Assembly: GCA_034359265.1 (NCBI GenBank)
Contig: CP136890.1
Location: 93,025,501-93,089,500, forward strand
Length of the DNA: 64,000 bases
Origin: Canna indica
Taxonomy: Eukaryota > Streptophyta > Magnoliopsida > Zingiberales > Cannaceae
Direction: 5' to 3'
In this document: piece by piece, positions 18,829 to 31,017 of the stretch
Layout of the letters: each line of letters opens with the position of its first letter
How positions within the stretch are numbered: position 1 is the first letter of the stretch
Program-made: the position numbers and the translations under genes
Notes under the pieces: generated by a model
Seen by the model: the letters and a program-made list of their open reading frames with translations, nothing else
Databases searched by the model: none
Told to the model about the DNA's origin: nothing

Positions 18829-20095
18829 TTCTAAAACACCTAGCAGAGAGCTGATCTATTACAATTACAAGAATTAAAGACATTTTATGTTGCCTACTTG
18901 TCTTAAGTTTGATATGGCCAGATTCGTGTATGTTTAAAAGTCAACCAATGTAAAAGTTGCAGATCTTAAACCGATCGGCCATAAAATTTCCAATTGAACC
19001 AGTTCTAGTTCAAAATACAAAATGTAAAAATAAATGGAGGATGAAAAGAAGAAAAGAAATCTGATCCGACCTCTATGGTTCTTAATGAATTGGTCTGGTT
19101 CATGGTAATACCCTAAAACCAATTTTTAATTCCAAATTTCAAATACATGGGTGAGTAACAGTCAGTAAATTAGCACAAAAGAACAAAGTATAGACCCGCA
19201 TCTAGGTGTAAAAGATACCCCAAAATATTAGCCAAAATTAGTGAAGTCAAATAGCAACAATATAGCTGACAGATACACGTGGAAAAACTCATTAGTCATT
19301 ACTACTGCGTCTAAAAAATTAATTACAAAAACATGCTTAGGTGTCTCAATTATGAATGATTTGTGTAATTGAAACAATCATAGTCAAAAGCTCTTTGTTA
19401 AGAACTATGATGTATGTTGGATTTGATAGAAAAGGATACTACTAAACCATCAGAGATGCGAATTAAAATACATTTATTTCGTGGGATAAGATGACAGTGT
19501 TGAACAAAATTTTCTTAATCCTTTATCCTAATAAGAACTTAAGATTCATCCTTTTATCTTCCCTTTATCCTATAAAACCAACATGCTATATAGGATGCTC
19601 TAAACAAATAAGAAATCAAAATTTATCCTTTATCTTAACCCCTTTATCCTACAAAACCAATATCCTTTGCAGTTTATAATAGTACATCCTTTCATTCGGA
19701 CTCATGAGAATTCAATCACAAATGAGAGGTCATGAACAAGGAATTCATTGTTACAAGTTACAAGCATGGAGCTTTATGTTTGACAGGTTTGCCAATGATT
19801 AATGATCCAAACGCATGACACCTTCTGCATAATCTAACTAAATCAAATACATCAGACAATAAACTTTAGTTCATAGTTCTGCAGGCAGGAAAATCTCACA
19901 GAAGAAATATCAGAACGGATAATTCAGCAAGTTAAAGAAATATTAAGTCATAAACTCCATGCCGACTAATTTCTGATGGCAGAATTGCTGAAATATACTA
20001 GAATTTCATAACGTGCTCTTAAGTTAAACAGTACATTTGTGTTACTTTGAATCAAATTACAAAAGCTAGGCAATATATTAAGGATCTAGTAGGAA
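18829..20095. other. Intergenic DNA downstream of SPPL1
   Basis: AT-rich. Repeated 'TTTATCC/TATCCT' and 'aaaaCCAA(C/T)A' blocks at 19500-19690 suggest an old unclassified repeat. No gene was seen. Confidence 0.35.
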
Positions 20096-23000
20096 TTAGG
20101 GTTCCATTGAGTGAGCCTTTTCACTCGAAACTGGGCATTCTCCATCCCACAACTCCCTCAGTTCATTTCTTCTCCAAGAAATGAAAATAACAGGTCCTAA
20201 AGTTGATGGCACCTGCATCAACACAGTAAGAATGCAAGTGGACTTATAAGATCTAACTCATTTGTATTAGTTGATGGACATTTTGAACAGCAGAATTCAA
20301 CTTGTGCTAAAATTTTATTAAAAAAAGTGTCAAATTGATATTACCAGATAAAGAAGAGCAGGTTGAGGTGATTGAGTCAAGATTCCAGCAGACAAAGCAG
20401 TGACCAATCCAATTGCATATCCAGAGAGTGCACACCATAAATACTTGCTTCCTTTTGAGGAAGATTTTTCTAGTGGTATAGCCATATCTCTAGTCTTTCT
20501 ATGATCAAAACAGAGTACCAAAGCTAGAAGCATACCAGGAATAGCCTACAGAATTAACAAACAGATTGTGATAGATGTTAATTGGCATCATATCAATCAT
20601 CTTCAATGCTGTGGTTCATTAGTACAACTTTGAGGAGCTATAGGATGGATCACTACCTCATATTACTCAATTATATAACATAAGACAATGACCAAACTAA
20701 TTGATGTGAACCTAATCACTAAAGTTTACTATTTACGAAACAAATATAAATTTCAATGAAGGTACAACACACTGTAATTAATAGGTTAGGCTAATGGTGA
20801 TTTCTCTTCAAAATGAAGACAAACAGATTCTAGCCAAATATATAATGAATTCAGCAAATTTTATAATCAAAGGAAATCATACGTGTAACGTGTTGATATT
20901 GAGAAATGAAAAAAGAAAAAAAGAATGTTTCTTAAGGATGATTAATAAATGATGAGAGGCTAGCATAAGTTTTTTTAGATCCAAATGATGAGAAGCTAGC
21001 ATGATCAAATTTTCCCTATCAATAGATTGGCGATGACTTTAGCCAGCAGAGTAATTCACATCAAAGTGATCGCCAGCTCTTTTTTTTGGATGAAAAAATT
21101 GGTGATGTTGATTCTTCATAAGCTAAAGAAGGGGTTAAAACCTGAGATGTATTAAAGATGACCTATTCTTATAGTCTAGATAAACTGCCTCAGGTAATTC
21201 TAGCAACTAGATGCAGAAAAATAAAGACAATGTGATGCTCAGTTTAGTCTCTCATAGGTGCAGTTTCCAGAATATGAATAAGAGCAATCATATGTGCCGT
21301 CATCTGGGAATGATTTTGGTCTATGAAGTTATTTTGGCAATTGATGAGGATTTAAAATTCTTCAATGATATATTGTCTATTCAGTTTAGTCTTCCCATGT
21401 TCAATGTGCGAAAGGATTCTAAGAGTAAACCCCTACAAGAACAGGCTTTGTATTTCTAAACCCACATCATTCCTCATCACTCAATACATGTCATACACAA
21501 TGGGCTTTGTATAGTAAACCCCTACAAGAGCGGGTACCATCCTTGATGGTTGTCACAGATGAGAGAACCTTTCTCCATATTATTCACACATTTGATTTAC
21601 CATTTTTCATACTCCATTCATTTGAATTAGTTTTTTTTTATCTTTAACCAAAAAGCCACCACAAGCACTGACTTGAACCACAAATGATTTACCAATAATT
21701 GGTCTACAAAGAACCAGAAGCAGAATACAATCTGATTGATTCACTACCCAACGGATAGATAATACCTTTGGAAATAATTGGATGAATAATTTCCAAAATT
21801 GGCTCAATATTTAGGATATTTTTCCATCCACGAAAAGTAAGGGCAAAATTGACTGCTAAATATGGGCTTAAATTACAAATATTGATTCAATTTCAAACCC
21901 TGTCCCTTCAACTGAACCAATTAGGAAACAACACAGTCAGCACTCCACACATCGCTATCTTATCCTAAAGAGCAGTCATCCCCAAAAGCAGATCTTTTCT
22001 CACCTTAAGGCAATTAAGCTGTGGGTTTTGCTTCTAAGGAAGCATGATTTTTTACTTTTAAGCATTACAAGACTCCACTCTGCATCTACAGGATTCTGCT
22101 ACATCTACCAATCACAGAATGCCAAACTTGCTTCCTGCAGTATAGCAGTAATTCAAAGTCCAGCTGTTAAGCTGAACAAATAATAGAGGCTTAACTATAT
22201 TCTACTCAACCATAAATCACATCAAGTCATCAACATCTACCAATACCAAATTATCTTAGTTTTCACATAAATTTCAAACATCTATACAATGGTCTTTGTG
22301 AACTGTGAAGAAAACATCACCATAGCAAGATGTGACTGGTAATGAGATAGAAAAATGTAAGAATTTGTGAGTGACTACTAACAAGAATTCAAACAAATTA
22401 AGCACTCCAAAGTCCAAAAAACTATCATACTTTTAGGCTAATTCCAAATGTGAGAACAATGGTAAAATTGTGAGTATTGTAGCATACCATATCTCCTAGT
22501 CCCAGCATCATGTACTCCCCACCGCCAGTTCCAGTGTTTACCTGCCCACTGATCAAATTTCTTGGGAATACGAGTTTAACAGGAAGCTCCAGCTTCTTTG
22601 TAATTAGTTGTAATCCAGGAAGGCTCAAACTGGTTGCTACCTTATGGATAGGGTTAGATGCCTTTTGTGTTGCAACTGAGACCATGACATTTGCTCCAAA
22701 GAACCTTTCTGAGAAGAAGACCCAGAAAATATCATACAAAAACAAGCATACAAGAAGCAGCGCACAGATCTTAATATTTGGTAGTCTCACATGACTGACA
22801 AAAGCTATGCATATACAAATCCCCAGGATATTATTAAGAAGCCAATGACCGGTAACCAACCAAGCTGACACAGTTCCTATGCAAAAGAGCAGAAGAATTC
22901 CTTGTGTACGAGTAAATGATTTGGAACAACACCTAGAAACCAGAGGATCCAATAAACAAAACTGTGATCTGATGTACGCCATGGATGGGGAAAGACAAAA

Positions 23001-23288
23001 GTAGAGAGCGGATACTGAAGCAACAGCCGTGAAGGCAGTTATAAGTTGGGATACTGATGAGAAAAGATAGAACATCAATAACAAGCTGCAAGAGCTTGCA
23101 AGAGGGATCATAAGTGCTTGGGACCGGTCTAATGTGATTGACGCCTCCGAAAAATCCAAGTTCCTTTCCATCTCCTTGCCATGATCCAGAGCTCGGGAAG
23201 CTGAAGCAAAAGTCACAAAGATTGCAGTTGCAATTAACGCAACTGATGCTGGTTCGAGTAAGTAAGCAAGTTTCCATAAAGACTCCAT
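20096..23288 (-). CDS. SPPL1: Signal peptide peptidase-like 1 (intramembrane aspartyl protease)
   Basis: A multi-pass GxGD aspartyl protease that cuts transmembrane segments, expected in endomembranes. Exons in minus-strand order: 23288-22488, 20545-20345, 20212-20096. All splice junctions are phase 0 and give 372 residues, the length I recall for Arabidopsis SPPL1 (At4g33410). Motifs: YD within CLFLYDIFWVFF (catalytic Asp near 186), GLGD within YMMLGLGDM (Asp near 266), and QPALLYL with the PAL motif near 329-331. About nine hydrophobic segments are seen, and the long N-terminal lumenal domain of SPPL2/3-type plant members is absent, which supports the SPPL1 class. SERFFGANVM and LITKKLELPVKLVFPRN are family signatures. 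The start ATG at 23288 (MESLWKLAYLLEPA) matches the family N-terminus. Intron 1 is long (about 1.9 kb). Confidence 0.95.
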
Positions 23289-24000
23289 TTCTTTAAACAG
23301 CACAAGATGTCTTCTTTATCCGCTTTCAGACTCCACCGACATCAATTGAAGTAAGAGTAGAAATCTATATCTCAGATTTTCAGACACAGATGCTCCAAAT
23401 TTCCAAATTTCTTGATTTCCACACTGAAATAACCTACATCGACAAAAGAGAATAAATATCGTTCTTAGATTACAAGGACGGAGAATCGGATTGAAAAAGA
23501 AAGCGTATGACATTAAATTAGATAAGAATATAATAAGTTAGAGGACAACCAAATGTCTCAAAATGCGCACGACATTAAATTAGACAAGAATATAATAAGT
23601 GAGAGGAAATCAAGGCAATATTAATCAAATGTCTCAAAATTATCCCACAAAGAGGATCATGAACGAACAAAAACAAAGCAATATTAACAACAGAATCAGA
23701 AGAAACGAGACATCTGGACGTACTTTATACAGATTAAAGAAGGATCCCAGAGATATTTACCTGTAGATCCCCGAAAGTAGTAACCGGCAACCTTCTCTGC
23801 AAAGAATACAAGACGATTCAGGAGGTGCCGCGTAGAAGATAAGATTTTGGATTAGGGTTTGCGATCAAGACGGGGGGGATGTTAGGGCACCGATGGGATT
23901 TTGAGGGGAATTGGAATGGGAATTGGAGTTAGGATCGATCCGCGCTTAGGAGGGTTTCCGCCCCGGAACGGAAGAGGGCTCGCGAGGCGGAGAGCTCCAA
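23289..24000 (-). promoter_or_regulatory. SPPL1 5' UTR with probable intron, and promoter
   Basis: On the minus strand a donor ACAG/GTAAAT ends an exon at 23761 and an acceptor GATGTAG/GTTATT resumes at 23433, so a 5'-UTR intron at about 23434-23760 is likely. A telobox (AAACCCTA on the minus strand) lies at 23853-23860, and the flanking sequence is GC-rich, as expected near a transcription start. The plus-strand frame at 23901-24143 is a shadow of this region. Confidence 0.5.
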
Positions 24001-24396
24001 AGAAACTGTTCGGACGACCATTTACTGAATTGGGATTGACTTGGTTTCTTTGGAGTGGAGAGTTGCCAATATTACCATACCGCCCCTCCCTTTATTATTC
24101 ATCGTTTCTTTACTTATTTATTTATTACCGCACTACCTCCTAACTCAAAAAAATAAGGAATTTTTCAAAATAAAATATCATCTTAGAAAATCGAAATATT
24201 TAAAATGCTAAAAATGCTAAAAATGCCTATCGATTTGCAACCATTTAATGTGAAACGAAATCAATTAACGAAGCTTCAGTTAGATATCATCTATAAATGA
24301 GTACAACTAAACTTTTGATGATTTGTTTTTAGTTATATGTAACTTATAGTTAAGGTCAAATGAGTGATGGGTTGGGTTTTAATGGGTAGAAATAAG

Positions 24397-25039
24397 GGTA
24401 ATTGCATGAATATATTCACTTTGTCTCAAATGTATCATGAACTTTCACTTCATCAAATTATATCTTGAACTATTGAATTTGTATCAATTGTATCACTCCG
24501 TTAAAATTCCATCACATACTCCGTTAACAGTGTGATGTGGCTTGCACACGTGGATTAAAAAATAATTTTTATATTTTAACACTTTCTCCGCCACCACTTC
24601 GTCGAAGAAATCGCCAGACCTCGCTGGAGAAACTACCGGACCTCGTCAAAAAACTGTCGGACCGCGCCGAAGAAACCGCCGGACCTCGCGCAGAGAAACC
24701 GTTAGACCGTGCCGGAGAAACCATCGGACCTCGTTCATAAACAATTCTAATAGAAAAAGATTCTCCGGCGAGGTCCGACGATTTCTCCGGCAAGGTTCGA
24801 CGGTTTCTCCTGCACGGTCCGGCGGGTCTGACGATTTCTCCGGTGAGGTGGTGACGAAAAAAAATATTTTAATCCACGCGTGCAAGCCACGTCACACTAT
24901 TAACGGAGTAGGTGACGGAGGGATACAATTGATACAAATTTAATAGTTCATGATACAATTTGGTGAAATGAAAGTTCAAAATATATTTGAGATAAAGTCC
25001 AAAATTTAAAATATATTCAGATAATTATCCTAGAAATAA
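24397..25039. mobile_element. Mutator-like hairpin MITE with exact 9-bp TSD
   Basis: The element body is 24406-25030 and is flanked on both sides by TAGAAATAA (24397-24405 and 25031-25039). Its ends GGGTAATTGC.TGAATATATT and, in reverse complement, GGATAATTATCTGAATATATT begin inverted arms of roughly 300 bases that could fold the whole element into a hairpin. A 9-bp duplication is the Mutator hallmark. The GC-rich centre holds short repeats around CGGACCTCG on both arms, which create open but meaningless frames. Confidence 0.8.
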
Positions 25040-25199
25040 AGAAAATCATCCATATAAAAATGCTACTTGATTTGATGTTTGAATAAATAATAAATTAGAT
25101 GTCAATTGAATTATAGATGTGTTATGCCAAATCACTTATTGGAAGCTACAAACGTGTTGATTTATAAATAAAACCCCATTCCCCATTAATTATGGATTT

Positions 25200-25680
25200 T
25201 AATTTGACCGATAAATCGTGCCAGTCTTGGACTATCATGGTGGGATGGCTCGGCATGAACAAAACCCATGCCCATTCGCGATAAAAATTCGGGCTTGGAA
25301 CTCCAAGACCAACATGACACAAAAAAATAGACGAGTCGTCCAACATGACATGTTAGCATGATAACGAAAGGAAAAGATTGAGTAAATGACTGGACCATAT
25401 CATACATTCATACATCGAGCCTAATATATTCAACATGATAGCCTGAATCAGCTCGATTTAGCCTGATAGTTCAAATCATATATCGAGTTATTGGACCGTG
25501 TCGGACCCACATCACCTTGCTTGATCATATTGCCCGATAAACGTGTGGCCTTAACGGGCTAGTTCGATAGTGGCTCAGCCTGATACGTCAGCCCAAACAC
25601 AATTTTATCGTGTATGGTCTATGTCAGGCTATCGATCCGAGATGAAATTTATCGGACCTAATTTTAATGTGCTTTGGAGC
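25200..25680. mobile_element. Degenerate relative of the GC-rich hAT-like element
   Basis: Broken GGCCCG-type motifs (CGGGCTTGG, GGCTCGG, GCCCGATAAAC) and the word ACACAATTTTATCGTGTA at about 25595 resemble the element at 411-776, which carries ACACAATTTTATTGTGTT. Borders and target duplication could not be found. Confidence 0.3.
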
Positions 25681-25774
25681 TAGAATGTATTTACCACGGG
25701 TCCATGAAGGGAAAATAGATATTTTCTTTTTAAAATATTAAGAATGCAAAAAAAAAGTAAGATAGTGTTTGGTT

Positions 25775-27437
25775 GGATGTAGGGATGTAAACGAGCTGAG
25801 TCGAGCCGAGTCGGCTCGTTTATTTCAAACTCTGTTCGAACTCGGCTCGAACTCAATTCGAGTATTTTAACTTGTGTTCGAACTCAGTTCGTTTGATTTT
25901 AAAGTTGTTCGAGCTCGACTTGGACTCGACTCGTTAAAGTTAAACGAACACATAAACGAGTACCTAAACGAATATATAAACGCGCCACTAAACGAACAAG
26001 TAAACAAGCCTTAAACGAACACATAAATGATTTTAGGGTCATTAAATGGGTATTAGGTAATATTAAATTTTAATATTATATATATAACAGTTATTAATAA
26101 ACTAGGTTATCTATTAGTTAGTAATTAATAATTTATAAAATGTATTTAAATGAGTATTTAAACAAATCAGATTACGAACAATAAACGAGCATATTCGCAA
26201 ACAGTAAATGAGCATGTTCGTGAACATAAACGAGTCGAGCTTGTTTGTGTTCGAACTCGACTCGTTTATTAAACGAGCTTAGAAATTTGGTTCATACATG
26301 TTTATTTAATAAATAAACGAACATAAACGAGCCCTAAACGAGTATGTTCACGACCTGTTAACGAGTGTATTGGTTCATTTACAGCTCTAGTTGGATAGAA
26401 TAGATGGGGAATAAAATACTATTCCCTATGCCCCACTTATTTTCTTGTTTGGTTGCAACTTATAGACATGGAATAAGTGGGCCATAAGGAATAGATAAAA
26501 AATATTATTTCCTATGCACGAGAAATACTATTCCTTACCTCAATCCAAGGAATAATATTTCTTGTCTATTTCTTATGATTTTTTTCATATATTGTCCTTC
26601 AATATTTATAATATTATATAATAATATAAAAAATTAAATTATTAAATTAATCTTAATAACGGTTTATCTTAAATATATAATTATTATTTTATTATTAAAT
26701 ATTATTTTAAATAGTTATTTTTTAAGATTTAGTTTTTTTACAAAAATAAATAAATAATAGTTTTTATTATTTTAAATTAATATATTATTTTATATTAATT
26801 CATATTTTTATTATGATGTTGTTAGTTAAAATAAATTATAATATAATTTATTATATTTTTAGAATGTCATTTTGATCATTTTTTATATTATCATTCAATA
26901 TTTATAATATGAATATAAAAATTAAATTATTAAATTATTTTTAATAATTACATATCTTAAATAGATAATTATTATTTTATTATTAGATAATATTTTAATA
27001 GTTATTTTTTAAAGTAACAATTATTTTTTATGAAAATAAAATAAATAATAGTATTTTATTATTTTAAGTTAATAAATTATTTTATATTGATCCATATTTT
27101 TAGTATAATGTTATTAATTATAATAAATTATAATATAATTTATTATATTTTTAGGATGGTATTTTAATTATTTTCTCTCAATTTATTGTATATTCTTCGT
27201 GTTAAGTAAATAAAGTAAATATATTTAATTTTATTAAGAAGAATATTTTGATCATTTAACTTTTTTATTTCTTATTTATTTCTTATGCTAACTAAACAAA
27301 ATAATTTTATTCTTGGCCTATTTTACAATGTCAACTAAATAAGATAATATAATTTCTCATCTATTACCTTCCTTATTTATTCATATTTTTTTTATCTATT
27401 TTTATTTCTTATGAATTTATTTTATCCAATTAAATAC
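25775..27437. mobile_element. AT-rich TIR element interrupted by a hAT insertion
   Basis: The left end GTGTTTGGTTGGATAGAATA (read across the hAT insertion) matches the reverse complement of the right end, GTATTTAATTGGATAAAATA. The body, from 26390 on, is extremely AT-rich and includes two diverged copies of an 'ATTATTTTATTATTAAATA...' block (about 26620-26860 and 26900-27160). End type and content fit a Tourist-like or similar non-autonomous element. No coding capacity was seen. Confidence 0.45.
25790..26389. mobile_element. hAT-like element (GTTCGAACTCG type) with near-perfect 8-bp TSD
   Basis: Begins TAGGGATGTAAACGAG and ends TTCATTTACAGCTCTA (reverse complement TAGAGCTGTAAATGAA). Flanks are GTTGGATG (25782-25789) and GTTGGATA (26390-26397). 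The interior is filled with opposed GAGTCGAGC/GCTCGACTC and AAACGA(A/G)C words. It sits inside the AT-rich TIR element and is therefore younger. Confidence 0.75.
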
Positions 27438-28562
27438 ATTCTAAAAGTGTTGATCCCTCGAGCCAAGTGCTTGTGTATGCGAAGAAAGAGGAAGAGAGAG
27501 GAGCATGAACAACCTATTGTCCTGTAGAGGATCAATATCTTTTTTCTTTCATGTAGTTTCCAACGGAATCGGATGAAAAAGAAGATTAAAAAATAAATAT
27601 TTTATTTTCACCTCCACTTCAAATGAAAAATTATAATAAAATAAGAATAACAATACCATTTTTAACACAAACAATCAATTTTAAAATATTTTTTCTTAAT
27701 AAACAGTAAAAAAACTTTTTAATTTATTTTCTTTTCCCTCTTTCTTTTCCTTATTGGTCCTTTCCTTCTTATTTATTTTCATCGTATTAAACAGCCCTAG
27801 AGTTCTCATAAAGTAAACAATATTTTAACTATTTCAATAAATAACTGAACTCAATTCAACCATATGGATTATGGAATTAGAGTCCACCCAACCAAACGAA
27901 ATATTCTGTCATGGAAACCTAGAACGCAACTCCAATCAAATTTAAAGGTAAATTGACAAAAGTTGCAATCAAAAGACTGATTTGAAAATAATAAAAATAA
28001 AAATAAAAATAAATTAAAAAATTGATGGAAATGAAAACAAGCATGAAAAAATGTTTGATGCTTATTTTTAAAAAAATGAAAAACACGAGAAGATAATGAC
28101 GTACTTGTATTTTTCTAGACAAAAATAAAAACAGGTGTTTTCATAAAATTGAAATATACATAAAAGATAAGCAAAAAACGAGCACTTCTATTTGAAAAAA
28201 ACTGATAATGCCTCAACCAAACACTTGCAAGATGGATAAGGAAAACATCTCTGACTTTTCCATTTTCTACTAAAATGTTCGAACCTGCAACAATTGGGAT
28301 CTTGCAGACTACTGAAAACTTTATTAAGTTATCCTACGAGTGCAAACAAGTCCAGTGAATTAGATAACCACTAAAGCAACATACTCAAGGTTGCTCCATC
28401 TACGTCAAGTTATGGAAGAAATTATTGCATATTTGTTCTCATTCCCGGGAGCAAAAAGTATCAGGGGAATTTCATCAAGCATGCCTTAGGCAATGAATCA
28501 TTGTAACAGGGGAATTTCATCAAGTATGTAATAGACAACCAAAAAAAAGGCACGGGAAAGGC
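27438..28562. other. AT-rich intergenic DNA
   Basis: No gene recognised. Words such as CCAACCAAACG and CTCAACCAAACACTTG near 27890 and 28215 hint at another small MITE, but the ends could not be paired with confidence. Confidence 0.4.
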
Positions 28563-28748
28563 CTAGGGGGAGGCCCGAGGAGAAGGAGGCTTCTTCACAG
28601 AGCAGGATGTCTTGAAGGCTTCAATTTGCGCCTGACACTTGACATAGTCCCCCTTATTTTCCTCCAGGCACTTCTTCAGCGCCTCAACATCGCAAGCCGA
28701 CAACTTCTTGGCGCTACTTGGGGCTTTCTCGCCCATGTTGCTATCCAT
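28563..28748 (-). CDS. Small four-cysteine (CHCH-like) protein, 61 residues
   Basis: A single-exon frame with ATG at 28748 (an upstream in-frame TTG was ignored) and TAG at 28563-28565. Four cysteines sit at residues 19, 27, 38 and 49, all within predicted helix (CDVEALKKC, then ENKGDYVKC, then IEAFKTSC), spaced C-x7-C-x10-C-x10-C, followed by a Lys/Pro/Ser tail. This resembles small helical-hairpin CHCH proteins imported into the mitochondrial intermembrane space, although the spacing is not classic twin CX9C. I believe similar short proteins exist in other plants but cannot name one. It could be a functional gene or an intronless retrocopy; a (CAAA)n repeat lies just upstream of the start. 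Confidence 0.6.
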   Translation of the reverse strand: MDSNMGEKAPSSAKKLSACDVEALKKCLEENKGDYVKCQAQIEAFKTSCSVKKPPSPRASP

Positions 28749-28779
28749 GTGGATCAAATGAAGATTTTGCTTCCGCGTT

Positions 28780-28801
28780 CAAACAAACAAACAAACAAAC
28801 A
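28780..28801. repeat. (CAAA)n microsatellite
   Basis: Five CAAA repeats about 30 bases upstream of the start codon of the small cysteine protein, probably in its 5' UTR. Confidence 0.8.
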
Positions 28802-30584
28802 CCTCGCCTGCATCAATCATGCACATCTCCTCAGTAGTTAGGATTGTAACCAGTAGGGCTGTAAAAGAGCCAAGCCGAATTAAAATATTAAAAACTAAAA
28901 TTTCTCTAAAACCATCATGTTCCTCATGTACTTCAATCCTATAATTTAGAAACAATATCCAAATACAACATATGCAATGTAAACATAATGCACTCTATCA
29001 AATCACATTAACAAAGAAAAAACATAACAAAATTAGTTTATCCTTTGACATAGCATAACTTGATAATTACCTATCACAGAGTATTTAGAACTAATAAAAC
29101 AAAACTCCATTGTATTCATTTTCAAACATCAATCCTCAACTAAGATTCTTGATTAGAGAAACAAAATCACAAGCTTCTGATTGACAAAATAATATGATGA
29201 CAAGAAGAAATGTTATGATGATAAATTAAGCGTCGTTTGAGTGGGGAATGATTGGGATTAACACAAAATGAGAAGAAGAAATATATGTGAAAGTATAACT
29301 GTACACAAGAAGAAATCTATGTGAGAGTAGAACTGTTCAAGAGTCGTACAAAACTATGCATCATACCAACCTTGCTATTGTTTTAGTTTGGTATAATGTT
29401 TCTTCAAGACACCTTTGATGCCGGCTTAAACATGCGAGTCCAAAATAGTGAGCATCAAACAAGAGCAAAAGATAATCATTCAAGGAGGCTACTACTTCAT
29501 TTAATTAGTAATCACCTTAATGAAATCATGCCACAGTAAAACAAAACACAATGTGAAGACGGAAAACATTTGATTTCTACTGGCATTGAAGCTCTTATTT
29601 AACACAGTAATAATAAGAAAAAAGATTAAGCAATTTTTTTTGAAAGGGTAAAAGAACCGATCTTGGTATTCTATATGAGGAGAAATTGTACACATGTAGA
29701 AAGAATTTTTCCCCTTTAATCCAATAGTGGAATAACCATGGATTTATGGAAATCTTCTTTCTTAATTAACACTTGATCTTAGTGTTCCCTTCATGATACA
29801 TAGTATCTTATTTTGATGTATCTGCGATCATTTTCGACCTAACAATTATAAATAGTTTTTTGATTATTTTAATTTTTTATGAACAATGTCATAAATAAAT
29901 TGCAGAAGTATAAAAATAATGAAAAACTATTAACATTAATTTATTTATTTTCGTGTGGCTTTGGGTCTCACATTTCCTAAAAAAAACTGTTTTATTTGGA
30001 TTTTTTGAAAGCTAAATCTAAGAAAACATTTAAATGAAAATATCATCTAAACAGAATTTTTTGATTCAGTAATTGATATCACAACTCCACAAGAATATGA
30101 GAATCTCTTTTATTAGGAATAGTATCAATTTTTTCTAAATAAATTATTAAATTGATTGCTACTCTCAGTAGCCGATGCTTTCATTTCTTTTGTTTTCCCA
30201 AGAACTCATCAAGTTTGTCTCATTTAATGGACAATTAATCCGCTAATGTGCTTGAGTTATCTGTGCTTAAACCAAAAGATCAGTGAATGCAGTTAATACC
30301 TCATTTTCAGTTTTTTGATGAAATTTGACATATTCTTCATTTCAAATGTTTTAAAATTTGAAAACTAGTTTTAAAAATCTTATTGGAACCATGTTAGCTC
30401 ATTGACTAATGTCAGCTCTTGTGATTTGCTCAACTCACAAAGCAGCAGAGCAAAAGAACAAGTTCTTTGTCTCTTTCCTCTGCGGCTTACTATGTTGGAA
30501 CAATACTGAATTAGTAAGTAAATTTCACTAATACATAAGGTAATAATTCCAATTCAACAACGCGAGAAAGATAAACAAAATTCT
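28802..30584. other. AT-rich intergenic DNA
   Basis: Nothing recognisable as a gene. Two close copies of 'AGAAGAAAT.TATGTGA(A/G)AGTA.AACTGT' at about 29272-29335 form a short tandem duplication. Confidence 0.4.
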
Positions 30585-30935
30585 TTATAAATGAAACAAC
30601 TGTACGAGTACATACCGGGCGATTGCAGAAGCCTTGGGTGTGAGGGAGGAGAGTCGGAGCCGCGCGGTATGAGAGGGGAGAGCCGGAGCCGCTGATGCAA
30701 GGGAGGAACGTCGTAGCCGTGAATGTGAGGGAGGAGCGCCGGATCTGAGCTCGCGCCGGATTTGGGAGGAGCGACGGATCTGGAGCGCCGCGCAGTGCGG
30801 GAGGCGGGTGTCAGCTCGGTGAGGGAGGAGCACCGCGGGCGGGAGGACCGGAGGAGCGCGGGGTGTCGCCGGTCGGGGATTGGAGAGGTGGAGGGTGTCG
30901 GGCAGTAATGGAGTCGACGGATGTGAGGGAGGGTT
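30585..30935 (-). other. Isolated GC-rich island, possible captured exon or orphan leader
   Basis: About 330 bases of GC-rich, purine-biased sequence (on plus) stand alone in AT-rich DNA. They are built from imperfect 'GTGAGGGAGGAGCGCCGGA' units repeated about every 50-60 bases. On the minus strand one frame is open for 82 codons but has no known domain. It may be a gene fragment carried by a transposon, an orphan 5' leader, or a degenerate minisatellite. Function is unknown. Confidence 0.35.
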
Positions 30936-31017
30936 TTAAAGAAAATTACAAATATATATATTATATAAAATTAATGAAAATGTATGGAAGTATTGAATTT
31001 TTAACAAATCTGACTTA

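Noticed and set aside
24537..24885. Open frames on both strands in the GC-rich segment
   Set aside because: They arise from the short inverted repeats in the core of the Mutator-like MITE.
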